Below are positions 1 through 6,053 of a DNA stretch of 7,136 nucleotides, in pieces. The position numbers and the translations under genes were made by a program. The notes under the pieces are model-generated. The model did no database searches, was not told where the DNA came from, and was given only the letters and a program-made list of their open reading frames with translations. The stretch spans positions 1-7,136 of the forward strand of contig JAISAF010000491.1 in NCBI GenBank assembly GCA_031266855.1. The letters run 5' to 3'. This DNA comes from Spirochaetales bacterium (lineage in GTDB: Bacteria; Spirochaetota; Spirochaetia; DTKZ01). Within the stretch, counting starts at the first letter, position 1. Every line of letters starts with the position of its first letter.

Positions 1-134
1 TCGGCGTAGATATTCATTTGCCGGGCCATGGTAAAGCCTACATATAAACAGCTCAGCAAAATCATGACTACAAAGGCAAAAACAACAACGATAAGCTCGC
101 GGAAATTCTTTGTGATAAGTTTGCGGTATTTCAT
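1..134 (-). CDS. N-terminus of a membrane-anchored protein (partial, 3' end off window)
   Basis: The first 44 codons are visible, starting at an ATG at 134 preceded by GGTGGAG (complement of 140-146) five bases upstream. The peptide begins MKYRKLITKNFRELI, a basic amphipathic stretch. A strongly hydrophobic segment follows at about residues 13-35 (rich in V, F, L, I), then ARQMNIYA before the window ends. Basic residues before a single hydrophobic helix, with no cleavage-site pattern visible, suggest an uncleaved signal anchor with the rest of the protein outside the membrane. This is the usual start of membrane-bound sensor kinases, diguanylate cyclases and chemoreceptors. The signalling genes upstream make a sensor plausible, but no domain is visible. 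It shares the direction of the kinase but is separated from it by 382 bp of repeats, so it may have its own promoter. The gene call is fairly secure; the function is unknown. Confidence 0.75.
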   Translation of the reverse strand, partial: MKYRKLITKNFRELIVVVFAFVVMILLSCLYVGFTMARQMNIYA

Positions 135-235
135 TTAATCTCCACCATAAACTAAACTTGATCCGCAGAATTTTTTAACCACGAAGCCGAAGAAGTTTTT
201 ATTCAACTTACTCAAACCCCGTGCCATGTTAGCTG

Positions 236-309
236 TTAGACCTGTTCGATAATCTTCCGGTTATCGAACAGGTCTAATATGGAATTTGCCGCAAAATGGC
301 GGTAAATTC
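236..309 (+). repeat. Double-hairpin repeat, copy 1
   Basis: The first hairpin has 17-base perfectly complementary arms: TTAGACCTGTTCGATAA at 236-252 and its complement at 261-277, around an 8-base loop (TCTTCCGG). Four bases later a second hairpin has arms GAATTTGCCGC (282-292) and GCGGTAAATTC (299-309), paired except for one G-T wobble, with loop AAAATG. A related unit in the same orientation lies at 4535-4607. Neither hairpin is followed by a clean T-run on either strand, so a simple intrinsic terminator is unlikely. The strand given is nominal, chosen so that both copies read TTAGACYTGTTCGATAA at their left end. Confidence 0.8.
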
Positions 310-317
310 ATCTTCGT

Positions 318-335
318 GCCAGCCCTGGGGCTGGC
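318..335 (+). repeat. Short GC-rich hairpin next to structured element A
   Basis: GCCAGCC (318-324) and GGCTGGC (329-335) form a 7-bp stem with loop CTGG. It lies between the double-hairpin repeat and the structured element. Its right half (GGGGCTGGCCGCCG) resembles the sequence at the same place in element B (GGGGTTTAGCCGC on the minus strand), so the element family may extend outward to about here. The left arm has no counterpart in B. Confidence 0.5.
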
Positions 336-342
336 CGCCGCC

Positions 343-451
343 GGGCGCGCGCCAGGGATTGTAGCGGAAAGCCCGCAGGAATTGCATAAGCAATTCCGAG
401 GACTTGGAGCGGAAAGCCCGGTGTCCGGCGCTTCGCGCCGGAAAGGCGCCC
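343..451 (+). repeat. Structured repeat element, copy A (plus orientation)
   Basis: This 109-bp element matches 5901-6005 in opposite orientation; over 343-421, 72 of 79 positions are identical. Visible architecture: GGGCGC (343-348) can pair with GCGCCC (446-451) to close the element. A first motif, GGATTGTAGCGGAAAGCCCG, lies at 356-375. An 8-bp hairpin GGAATTGC/GCAATTCC with loop ATAA spans 378-397. A second motif, ending TTGGAGCGGAAAGCCCG, lies at 400-420. A second 8-bp hairpin TCCGGCGC/GCGCCGGA with loop TTC spans 424-442. Differences between the copies in both hairpins preserve pairing. It lies just past the kinase stop codon and opposes the direction of transcription. It could be a REP- or MITE-like dispersed repeat or a structured RNA; I do not recognise a named family. 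Confidence 0.85.
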
Positions 452-516
452 AAATTCTTCGCGCGGGAGTGAGAATAAGGCGGCGGAAAACAGCGGGAAC
501 CCTGCCGGGCGTTCTT

Positions 517-3288
517 TTATTTGTCATGCGCCGGCTCCTGTCCAAAGGCATCAAGTGTTTCTATGGCAGCTTCAAATTCACTCATCAGCGTCTGGTCGGA
601 AATGGTTTCCACGATTCGCCTTGTCGCTTCATCCAGGGCTTTTCCTTCAAGTTCCGCGAGAAGCCTGTCCACGGTTTCAATATCCCGGCTTTCCAGTGCG
701 TTCTTGAGCGCGCGAAACCGGGGTTCCAGTTCCGCTGGGGACGCGGCGCTGGCGGATATTTCATTTTCTTCTCCCCGTGTCTCCAGAGCTTTCCGTATCC
801 CTTCTGTCATTTTTTTGAGTCCTTTGTAAAATTCCGGCAGCCTTTCCTTTATTGCCGCTGTGTCTCCGGCTTTTCCCGCTTTTTCCAGGGCGGCGGCTTC
901 GTTTGAAAGCTCTGCCGCGCCGATGGTGGCGGCGGCGCTTTTGATGGCGTGTACCTGTATCGTGAAAGCGGAAAATCCCTGTTCTTCCGGGATCTTCTCC
1001 AGCAATGGAAGCCGTTCAAGGGCGTCACGGTAAAACGAAGCGAGGACTTTCCGGTAACCCGCTTCAACGCCGCCGGTCATGGCAAGTCCTCCGGCAGTGT
1101 CTATCCCCTGAATGGGGGGCAGAGACGGGGGAATGGCGGCAGGCTGGACACGGAGTCCGGCAGCCCCGGGAGAATTCAGCTTTCGCTGTTTTTTCATAGG
1201 AATCCATTTTGCCAGAATTTCATCCAGCTTGGATATTTCTATGGGTTTTGAAAGATAATCGTTAAAACCTTTCTCGATAAACATTTCCCGCATACCGGAA
1301 ATCGCGTTGGCTGTAAGGGCAACAATGGGTATGTCGTTCGGGAATACCGGCTTATTTTTGCGCTGCTGGTTTTCCCATGTACGGATTGCCGCGGTGGCTT
1401 CTATGCCGTCCATGTCAGGCATCATGTGATCCATAAAAACAATGTCGTAGGAGTTCTTCTTCACAAGCCGGATGGATTCAACCCCGCTGGTACAGCAGTC
1501 GACCCGCATCCTGTAGGGGGACATAAGCCCTTCGGCAACGTTCAGATTGGTGTTAATATCGTCAACGATAAGAATCCGCGCGTCCGGGGCAATGAAACGG
1601 ATACCCGGTTTTCCTATTTTACGGTAGCTCTTATCGCCGCCCCTGCCGTTTAAAATATTTGCTACCGAAACAGGCTGTGCCGGCATAGCAAGGACATGGA
1701 TACCGGGATGCGTTGTTTTACCGTAGTCCGTCAAAAAAACCGGGGTTGCGGCAGGTAATTTTTCCCGTACAATTTTTCCGGCTTCATCAAAGCATTTGTC
1801 TGAAAGAAACACAAAACTCCAGGCTTTCTGCGTGAGCCGTTTCAGAAAATCATCCCAGCCTGACGCGGCAGCGCAGTCCACCCCCAGGTTATTCACGATA
1901 TAGACCAGGGATTCCGCGCAGACTTCACGGGTATCGTACACCAGAACGCTTTTTGTTTCCGGCTGTTCCACCTGGACAAAAGGCGCGGGGTCGGCTACTT
2001 CCTGGGGCAAGGCTATCGTGAAGGTACTGCCCTGGTTATAGACGCTTTTCACCGTAATGTCCCCGCCCATAAGCCGGCACAGGCTGCGGCTTATGGCAAG
2101 CCCCCGGCCCGTTCCCTCAACGGCGCGGTTATGCTTCGCGTCAAACCGGGTAAAAACCCCAAAGAGTTTTTCTATGTTTTCTGGTTTTACTCCTATGCCG
2201 GTATCGCTGATTTCAAACAGGAGGAGCATTGTCTCTCCCTTTACCGGAGAGGTATCCCTGCCGTTTCTGATTGTCAGCCTGATATGCCCTTCCCTGGTGT
2301 ACTTAACCGCATTGGCAAGGATATTCAGCAGAATCTGCCGGACGCGGATTTCATCTCCCTGAAAAGCCCTGGGCAGGGCGCCGTCAATCCGGGTAACAAG
2401 CAGTATAGGGCTTTCGCTCAGTCTCATGCGGATAATACTCAATACATCGTTAAGGAGTGAAGAAAAAAGATACTCTGTATTTATTATTTCAATTTTGCTG
2501 GATTCAATTTTTGAAAAATCAAGAATATCATTTATGATGGAAAGCAGATTATCCCCCGCGTGGCGGATACTGCTTACATATTCTTCCGCCTGTTCCATGT
2601 TATTTTCCCCCAGAGCGCGCAGGGTTAGTTCGCCCATACCAATAATGGCGTTCATGGGAGTGCGGATTTCATGGCTCATCCGGGCCAGGAACGATGACTT
2701 TGCCCTGTTCGCCTGTTCCGCCTGTTCCTTGGCCTTCAATATATCGGTTATGTCCTGAAACACTAACAACATCCCCTGGGCGGTTCCTTCCGCGTTTATC
2801 ATAGGGACGAAGAATATTGTATAATTCCGGGGTTCGCCTTTCATCCCGATGTCCATGACATGGTTTCTCACATAGGGCTTGCCTTCCGTCATCGACCTTT
2901 GCAGGCGTTCCACAAGATATTCAAAGGAATCCTTATCTGTAGCGCCGCAGAACACATCCCGGAATTCCCGGTTGCTTATTGACTCAAAGCCGGGTATTCC
3001 CGCCAGGCACAGGAACATTTTGGAACAGTAAATAAAACGCAGTTTCTGGTCCAGGAAGAGCATTATTTCCTGGGTATTTTCAAGGAGAAGACTGAAATAT
3101 TCTTCCTGCCGGTCCCTTTCCTGCATAACCGCGGTCAGGAGCTTGTCTTTGGAAGCAATATATATTTTGGAACGTTCAATGGCCGTCTGGGTTATTTCAT
3201 ACCGGCGGAACAAAGAACGGTATTCTTTTTCGAGTTGTTTATTTTGATTTTCCAGTTCATTTATTCGGGCCTGTAAATCATTTTTCAT
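517..3288 (-). CDS. Soluble hybrid histidine kinase: coiled coil, PAS, HisKA, HATPase, two receivers, HPt
   Basis: Predicted cytoplasmic phosphorelay kinase of 923 residues with no membrane segment. Numbered from the ATG at 3288: a charged coiled coil (about 1-65), a PAS-like domain (about 65-181), and HisKA with SHEIRTP and phosphoacceptor His206. The ATPase domain has N-box Asn326, G1 box DTGIG (362-366) and G2 box GTGRGL, where Arg395 replaces the usual Leu. A degenerate receiver (about 446-546) lacks the conserved Lys. A canonical receiver (about 571-694) has Asp576/577, phosphoacceptor Asp620, Thr659 and Lys681. An HPt domain (about 735-837) has HAIKS with His780. An unassigned helical tail of about 75 residues follows. 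Phosphate probably passes His206, Asp620, His780 and then a separate regulator. The FIST1 gene ends 69 bp upstream, suggesting one transcript and FIST proteins as sensory partners. A GTG at 3291 is an alternative start. Confidence 0.95.
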   Translation of the reverse strand: MKNDLQARINELENQNKQLEKEYRSLFRRYEITQTAIERSKIYIASKDKLLTAVMQERDRQEEYFSLLLENTQEIMLFLDQKLRFIYCSKMFLCLAGIPGFESISNREFRDVFCGATDKDSFEYLVERLQRSMTEGKPYVRNHVMDIGMKGEPRNYTIFFVPMINAEGTAQGMLLVFQDITDILKAKEQAEQANRAKSSFLARMSHEIRTPMNAIIGMGELTLRALGENNMEQAEEYVSSIRHAGDNLLSIINDILDFSKIESSKIEIINTEYLFSSLLNDVLSIIRMRLSESPILLVTRIDGALPRAFQGDEIRVRQILLNILANAVKYTREGHIRLTIRNGRDTSPVKGETMLLLFEISDTGIGVKPENIEKLFGVFTRFDAKHNRAVEGTGRGLAISRSLCRLMGGDITVKSVYNQGSTFTIALPQEVADPAPFVQVEQPETKSVLVYDTREVCAESLVYIVNNLGVDCAAASGWDDFLKRLTQKAWSFVFLSDKCFDEAGKIVREKLPAATPVFLTDYGKTTHPGIHVLAMPAQPVSVANILNGRGGDKSYRKIGKPGIRFIAPDARILIVDDINTNLNVAEGLMSPYRMRVDCCTSGVESIRLVKKNSYDIVFMDHMMPDMDGIEATAAIRTWENQQRKNKPVFPNDIPIVALTANAISGMREMFIEKGFNDYLSKPIEISKLDEILAKWIPMKKQRKLNSPGAAGLRVQPAAIPPSLPPIQGIDTAGGLAMTGGVEAGYRKVLASFYRDALERLPLLEKIPEEQGFSAFTIQVHAIKSAAATIGAAELSNEAAALEKAGKAGDTAAIKERLPEFYKGLKKMTEGIRKALETRGEENEISASAASPAELEPRFRALKNALESRDIETVDRLLAELEGKALDEATRRIVETISDQTLMSEFEAAIETLDAFGQEPAHDK

Positions 3289-3294
3289 CACAAA

Positions 3295-3301
3295 CCATCC
3301 T
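3295..3301 (-). promoter_or_regulatory. Ribosome binding site of the hybrid kinase
   Basis: The minus strand reads AGGATGG here, followed by TTT, then GTG (3291-3289) and ATG (3288-3286) in the same frame. Aligning AGGATGG with the ideal AGGAGG puts seven bases before the ATG, the same spacing as for the FIST1 gene, but only four before the GTG. I therefore prefer the ATG at 3288; the two choices differ by one residue. Confidence 0.6.
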
Positions 3302-3357
3302 AAAAACCATACTGAAAGAATGCCGGTTTACAGCCGGACACAAATCAACGCTGTTCT

Positions 3358-4512
3358 TTAAAAACCCGCGGAAATTATACTATACTGACGAAAACTGTTA
3401 CGGATTTTGCCCTGCTCGTCATATACCGGACAGAACTCGCCCCTGGAATAGATAACCACATAGGGCTTTTCCTTTATATATTTTTCGTACAGCTCTAGCT
3501 CATCCTTCAAATCCACAAGGGGCGCGCTCCGTCCAAAACAGGAAAAAATTAAATGCCCATGTTGAACATTCTCGTTTTTAAGCATTTCGGCAAACTGCTC
3601 CGAACTGCGCAGTATCTGTTCCTGTACCTCGTTCACAAGTTTCAATGTAGCCCCTTCAGCAATAGCGCTGCTGCACAGCAGGGCGCCGTCCTCCTCTACA
3701 CCGAAAATACCGCAGTGCCGCGGCTCCTCGCCGTCATGATTATCAACTATGAGCGGAAACATGTAGATGGCGTCTGTTTTGTTATGGGAAATGACGCCGA
3801 TATTTTCCAGAAATCCGGCGGCGGGCATATTGTTTATACTGATAAGCTTTGTACCCTGTGCGCCGGTAACAAGAGCCGACAGCCCGTAAGTATGCATCGC
3901 CGGAAGGGAATCAACATGAAACCGGCTTTCCACAGCGCCGCCGCATACCAAAAGCAGGGCCAGCCGGTCGGAACAGGCCTCGCCATTACAGATAACCAGG
4001 GGTATCCGTTCCTCAGAGGTCTCGTCAAGGGCGATGGTTCCAAAGACAGGTTTTCCCCCGGACAGACGGTGCAGAACATCCGTCACCATGTCCCCGGAAA
4101 ATTGGCCAGGATTGGTTGCAAGTGCAAATACCAGAGAGGGAGGGGATTCGGCATCCCCGGATAAACGCCGGTACAGTTCCTCAATCCGCTCTTCCGCGCG
4201 GGCTTCCAGAGGTTCCGAAACGCCGGTTTTGAAAAAAGAATCATCGCTCGTCAGTACCAATACTGCCAGCATTACTTCACCTATAGCGCCAGGCACGGCA
4301 ATGCCGCAGGTAGTACAGCCGATTACATCAAAGGGCAGGGCTTTGGAAACCGCCCCCACCGTTCCTGATTTGATAAACTTCAGGGAACAAAAGATAAAAC
4401 CAGCGGAATTTTCAAGCAGGGCATGTTCCATATCCAACTGCTCCAGGATTTCATTCACCGCAATCCCCGGATCATCTATTTCAAATGTATGGGCAACAAG
4501 AAATTTAAGCAT
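3358..4512 (-). CDS. FIST-domain sensory protein 1 (FIST_N plus FIST_C)
   Basis: A 384-residue soluble protein that is essentially a stand-alone FIST module. Visible N-domain features are GCTTCG (65-70), the hydrophobic run ending LTSDD (87-91) and GGKPVFG (152-158). The C-domain has FSCFGR (323-328) and the terminal block GEFCPVYDEQGK (358-369) ending QYSII. There is no signal peptide or membrane segment. FIST domains are a known ligand-sensing family; some members (NosP) bind heme and sense nitric oxide through a neighbouring hybrid kinase. The ligand here is unknown. It is a paralogue of the next gene upstream: about half the first 100 residues are identical, with lower similarity afterwards. 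The ATG at 4512 is fixed by AAGGAGG seven bases upstream and by the matching N-terminus of the paralogue. The kinase follows after 69 bp, the natural candidate partner. Confidence 0.93.
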   Translation of the reverse strand: MLKFLVAHTFEIDDPGIAVNEILEQLDMEHALLENSAGFIFCSLKFIKSGTVGAVSKALPFDVIGCTTCGIAVPGAIGEVMLAVLVLTSDDSFFKTGVSEPLEARAEERIEELYRRLSGDAESPPSLVFALATNPGQFSGDMVTDVLHRLSGGKPVFGTIALDETSEERIPLVICNGEACSDRLALLLVCGGAVESRFHVDSLPAMHTYGLSALVTGAQGTKLISINNMPAAGFLENIGVISHNKTDAIYMFPLIVDNHDGEEPRHCGIFGVEEDGALLCSSAIAEGATLKLVNEVQEQILRSSEQFAEMLKNENVQHGHLIFSCFGRSAPLVDLKDELELYEKYIKEKPYVVIYSRGEFCPVYDEQGKIRNSFRQYSIISAGF

Positions 4513-4519
4513 ACTTCAT

Positions 4520-4526
4520 CCTCCTT
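4520..4526 (-). promoter_or_regulatory. Strong ribosome binding site of FIST1, just downstream of repeat hairpins
   Basis: The minus strand reads AAGGAGG with seven bases before the ATG at 4512, a near-perfect Shine-Dalgarno sequence. The right edge of the double-hairpin repeat (4535 on this strand) is only eight bases upstream, so the hairpins sit in the leader of the FIST1 cistron. They could influence messenger stability or initiation, but no alternative pairing that hides the AAGGAGG is evident. Confidence 0.8.
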
Positions 4527-4534
4527 CTCATTTA

Positions 4535-4607
4535 TTAGACTTGTTCGATAAGGTTCGGTTCTCTCACAAGTCTTGTGGCATTTGCCGCACTTAGCGGCAA
4601 ATGCCAC
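4535..4607 (+). repeat. Double-hairpin repeat, copy 2, between the two FIST genes
   Basis: The left end, TTAGACTTGTTCGATAA (4535-4551), matches copy 1 at 16 of 17 bases. AGACTTGT (4537-4544) pairs with ACAAGTCT (4566-4573). The single difference from copy 1 in this arm (T for C) is matched by A for G in the other arm, so the outer stem is maintained, while the inner stem is lost. The second hairpin is stronger than in copy 1: 14 perfect pairs, GTGGCATTTGCCGC (4575-4588) with its complement (4594-4607) around ACTTA. On the plus strand it is followed by CCATTTTTCC-like sequence, a weak terminator resemblance, but no plus-strand gene would use it. It fills most of the 132-bp gap between the FIST genes. 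Confidence 0.8.
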
Positions 4608-4644
4608 CATTTTTCCATCACCGGAACTGTCCGCAGACGCGCGC

Positions 4645-5844
4645 TTACGAACAGTCCTCCTGTCGCCCGCTATTTGATACGGGAGGAACGCCAAACACAC
4701 AGGCAATGATACTGTAATTATGATATTGATTCACCGCGCGCCCCTTTCCGTCATAGACAGGGCAGATTTCCCCTCCCGCATAGCCGAGCATATAAGGCAG
4801 CGCCGAATCTTTCAAATCCTCCTGCACCGCCTCCATTTCATCCAGCGGGTTTGTCAGGATTACGCTGCGGCTGAAACAGGAAAGAATCAGCGCCGCCTCT
4901 CCCCCCGCCGATTTCACCGCGCCAGTAATAATTTTGGCGCTGCTAATAACCTCACCCGACCCGGGAAAGCCGATATGTATAGTAGACCCCTCGGGCGTAT
5001 TGACGCTACAGGTCAGGCTGCCGTCATCGTTAATAGTATAAATGATAAAAAGGGTTGGCAGGCCATTATACCCGGAGTCTATAGCCAGGGGAGACAAAAA
5101 CAGCATATCCTGCGTGTTTTCGGTGATACAACCGATTGTTCGCATGTATTCCGCGGCGGGTAGATTGTTTACGCTAATCATCCGGTTTTTCTCCGCGGCG
5201 GTAACCAGGGCTTTTTGGGTGTAGATGTTGTGCCCCCACACGGAATCGATAAAAAAACGGGGCTCCAGATTTCCCAAAAAGAGCAGTACCACCATCCTGT
5301 CGGAATACGCGGTTCCCCGGAAAATTGTTTTCGGGGTTCGTATTTTTGTATCCGCGTCCAACGCTCCCATGCCAAAGACAGGAACCCCGCCGGATTCCCG
5401 GTCAAAAACACCTGTCACCATATCCCCCGCCAGATTGTACAGGGAAGGAAGAATAATCAGAATCAGCTTAGGAGAGCTTTGCGCAGACGCCGAGAGTTCC
5501 CGGTATACTCCGACGACCCGTTCCTCTTCGCCTTCCGTCAGTGAGTCGGAAAGCCCCATGCGGAATTCAACATCGTCGCTAGTCAGTACCGTCAAAGTCA
5601 GGATAATATCGCCCATCGTCCCCGGCGCCGCAGCGCCCATGCTGGTACTGCCCAGCACATCGAAAGGAAGAGCTTCGCAAACAGCTTCCACAGCCCCGGA
5701 TGTAATAAAATCAAGGTAACAGAATAAAAGCCCAACCGTATTTTTCAGCAGCCCCCCCTGACCACGCAGTTGTTCCTGAATTTCCCGAACCGCGGCATCC
5801 GTATCGTCAAGCTCGAATGTAGAAGCTGTCAGCATTTTTATCAT
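4645..5844 (-). CDS. FIST-domain sensory protein 2 (FIST_N plus FIST_C)
   Basis: A 399-residue soluble FIST protein, paralogue of the downstream FIST1. Matching landmarks are GSTSMG (65-70), LTSDD (87-91), GGVPVFG (152-158), SCFSR (322-326) and the terminal block GGEICPVYDGKGR (357-369) ending NYSII (376-380). It carries a 19-residue C-terminal extension absent from FIST1. No signal peptide or membrane helix is visible, so it is probably a cytoplasmic sensor for a small molecule; the ligand cannot be read from the sequence. It has only three histidines (205, 290, 375), none aligned with a histidine of FIST1, so a shared heme-ligating His is not evident. The ATG at 5844 follows AGGGGAGA (5851-5858) and aligns residue for residue with the FIST1 start; an ATG three codons later is less likely. 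It begins 209 bp after the HD-GYP gene stops, with structured element B between them, so it may start a new transcript. Confidence 0.93.
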   Translation of the reverse strand: MIKMLTASTFELDDTDAAVREIQEQLRGQGGLLKNTVGLLFCYLDFITSGAVEAVCEALPFDVLGSTSMGAAAPGTMGDIILTLTVLTSDDVEFRMGLSDSLTEGEEERVVGVYRELSASAQSSPKLILIILPSLYNLAGDMVTGVFDRESGGVPVFGMGALDADTKIRTPKTIFRGTAYSDRMVVLLFLGNLEPRFFIDSVWGHNIYTQKALVTAAEKNRMISVNNLPAAEYMRTIGCITENTQDMLFLSPLAIDSGYNGLPTLFIIYTINDDGSLTCSVNTPEGSTIHIGFPGSGEVISSAKIITGAVKSAGGEAALILSCFSRSVILTNPLDEMEAVQEDLKDSALPYMLGYAGGEICPVYDGKGRAVNQYHNYSIIACVFGVPPVSNSGRQEDCS

Positions 5845-5900
5845 TAAGCATCTCCCCTTATATACAGTTATCGAAAAAACACTGGAAAGCGACTGTCTTC

Positions 5901-6005
5901 AGGCGCATTTTTTGCTTCGCAAAAAACCGGGCTTTCCGCTCCAAGTCCTCGGATTTGCCCATGCAAATCCTGTGGGCTTTCCGCTGCAATCCCTTGCGCG
6001 CGCCC
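5901..6005 (-). repeat. Structured repeat element, copy B (minus orientation)
   Basis: This is the inverted partner of 343-451. On the minus strand, GGGCGC (6005-6000) can pair with GCGCCT (5906-5901), one pair being a G-T wobble. The two AGCGGAAAGCCC motifs lie at about 5992-5974 and 5948-5928. The hairpin between them is GGATTTGC/GCAAATCC with loop ATGG, and the last hairpin is TTTTTTGC/GCAAAAAA with loop TTC. Compared with copy A, the first hairpin has one compensated pair change and the second has five, so pairing is conserved while stem sequence is not. It lies between the HD-GYP stop codon and the FIST2 start, in the direction of transcription. The T-rich hairpin is followed by TGCGCC rather than a T-run, so a standard intrinsic terminator is not supported. 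Confidence 0.85.
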
Positions 6006-6053
6006 AGCGGCTAAACCCCGCCATAAAAGCAAACCCGCGCCCCTTCATGCTTA

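Larger units (their letters stand above)
135..516. other. Gene-free, repeat-filled spacer between the hybrid kinase and the left-hand gene
   Basis: This 382-bp spacer contains, from left to right: an A/T-rich leader of the left-hand gene (about 144-235), a double-hairpin repeat (236-309), a short GC-rich hairpin (318-335), a structured element (343-451) and a GC-rich tail up to the kinase stop codon. I see no convincing gene. A plus-strand reading frame runs from 286 through the repeat into the antisense strand of the kinase, but it looks like a by-product of the GC-rich repeat. The promoter of the left-hand gene probably lies in 144-235, though I cannot identify clear -35 and -10 boxes. Confidence 0.7.

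Noticed and set aside
473..516. Possible intrinsic terminator of the kinase gene (minus strand CAGGG-TTC-CC-G-CTG followed by TTTT)
   Set aside because: The stem is only five pairs with a bulge and the T-run is four bases long; too weak to call.
286..906. A 206-codon plus-strand reading frame running through structured element A into the kinase region
   Set aside because: It begins inside the double-hairpin repeat and continues antisense to well-supported kinase coding sequence; its product has no recognisable domain. GC-rich repeats favour open frames.
3320..3338. Small CCGG...CCGG hairpin between FIST1 and the kinase
   Set aside because: Only four base pairs, built from a self-complementary tetranucleotide, with no T-run; not meaningful alone.
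4034..4594. A 186-codon plus-strand frame opposite the FIST1 gene
   Set aside because: It is antisense to a gene with clear family motifs, and it runs into the repeat hairpins; it is explained as a shadow frame.
5860..5890. A possible third, decayed copy of the double-hairpin repeat (TTATCGAA between CAGT and ACTG)
   Set aside because: Only eight bases match the repeat and the stem would be four pairs; not distinguishable from chance.
5852..5893. A TATATA box upstream of FIST2 as a -10 promoter element
   Set aside because: No acceptable -35 box at 16-18 bp, and transcription would begin on top of the ribosome binding site.
5898..6047. A minus-strand frame of about 49 codons (ATG near 6047 to a TGA near 5898) reading through structured element B
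   Set aside because: The equivalent frame in copy A is broken by a TAA in the first hairpin loop, and conservation follows the hairpins rather than the codons. No good ribosome binding site is seen.
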